A stretch of DNA of 21,237 bases from NCBI GenBank assembly GCA_035515475.1, contig DATJBF010000034.1, positions 1 to 21,237 on the forward strand. Direction: 5' to 3'. Each line of letters begins with the position of its first letter. The first letter of the stretch is position 1. The translations under genes were made by a program, and so were the position numbers. Below are positions 21,208 through 21,237 of the stretch, piece by piece. The DNA comes from DATJBF01 sp035515475 (GTDB lineage Bacteria > Verrucomicrobiota > Verrucomicrobiia > Palsa-1439). Under the pieces are notes generated by a model. It made no database searches. It was not told where the DNA came from and saw only the letters and a program-made list of their open reading frames with translations.

Positions 21208-21237
21208 GCTCCGATTCAACTGCACACAGGCACAAAG

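Overview
The window is GC-rich bacterial chromosome. It most likely comes from a Verrucomicrobiota genome of the Pedosphaera/Limisphaera kind (subdivision 3). The strongest pointer is the exported protein at the right end, which carries the 'TNFVLETSTNLVDW...KFYRLR' segment that I associate with secreted verrucomicrobial proteins. Degenerate GGTAGGGACGCGCT repeats and pectin/uronate-type genes agree with this. The phylum call is inference; no rRNA or universal marker other than ATP synthase is present. The left end cuts through atpA, and the right end stops inside a structured non-coding region.

Layout. 1-3348 (minus): front half of an F-type ATP synthase operon, atpZ-atpI-atpB-atpE-atpF-atpH-atpA (partial). 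3480-4364 (plus): a short Ppx/GppA phosphatase, divergent from the operon. 4433-6364 (plus): a membrane glycosyltransferase (PMT/ArnT class) with a TPR tail. 6468-9158 (plus): an MlaE permease and an MlaD/MCE protein with ATGA overlap, then a D-2-hydroxyacid dehydrogenase. 9164-14710 (minus): a compact catabolic operon, RraA-like aldolase, Ldh2-family dehydrogenase, 3-hydroxyisobutyrate-dehydrogenase-family enzyme, alpha/alpha-toroid lipoprotein and sodium:solute symporter. Three of its four junctions are start/stop overlaps. 14881-15682 (minus): an isoprenylcysteine-methyltransferase-like membrane protein and a small membrane protein. 15683-16259: intergenic, with a degenerate palindromic repeat. 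16260-16754 (minus): a GNAT acetyltransferase. 16809-16907: a 99-bp palindromic element. 16918-18799 (minus): a GalU-type uridylyltransferase overlapping a GHMP kinase that resembles plant glucuronokinase. 18988-20880 (plus): a secreted GH105-type unsaturated-uronyl hydrolase with two C-terminal modules. 20881-21237: tandem GC-rich repeats, then a structured segment with a perfect Shine-Dalgarno sequence and a 19-codon peptide.

How the parts may work together. Three blocks point to uronic or sugar-acid use. The GH105 enzyme would release unsaturated uronic acids outside the cytoplasm. The divergent kinase/uridylyltransferase pair could turn glucuronate into UDP-glucuronate. The five-gene operon could import and degrade a hydroxy-acid through aldol cleavage and two NAD(P)-linked steps. 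No transcription factor is encoded in the window, so regulation cannot be read from it. The most novel-looking items are the five-gene operon with its unassigned lipoprotein, the glucuronokinase/GalU pair, and the structured leader-peptide region at the right end.
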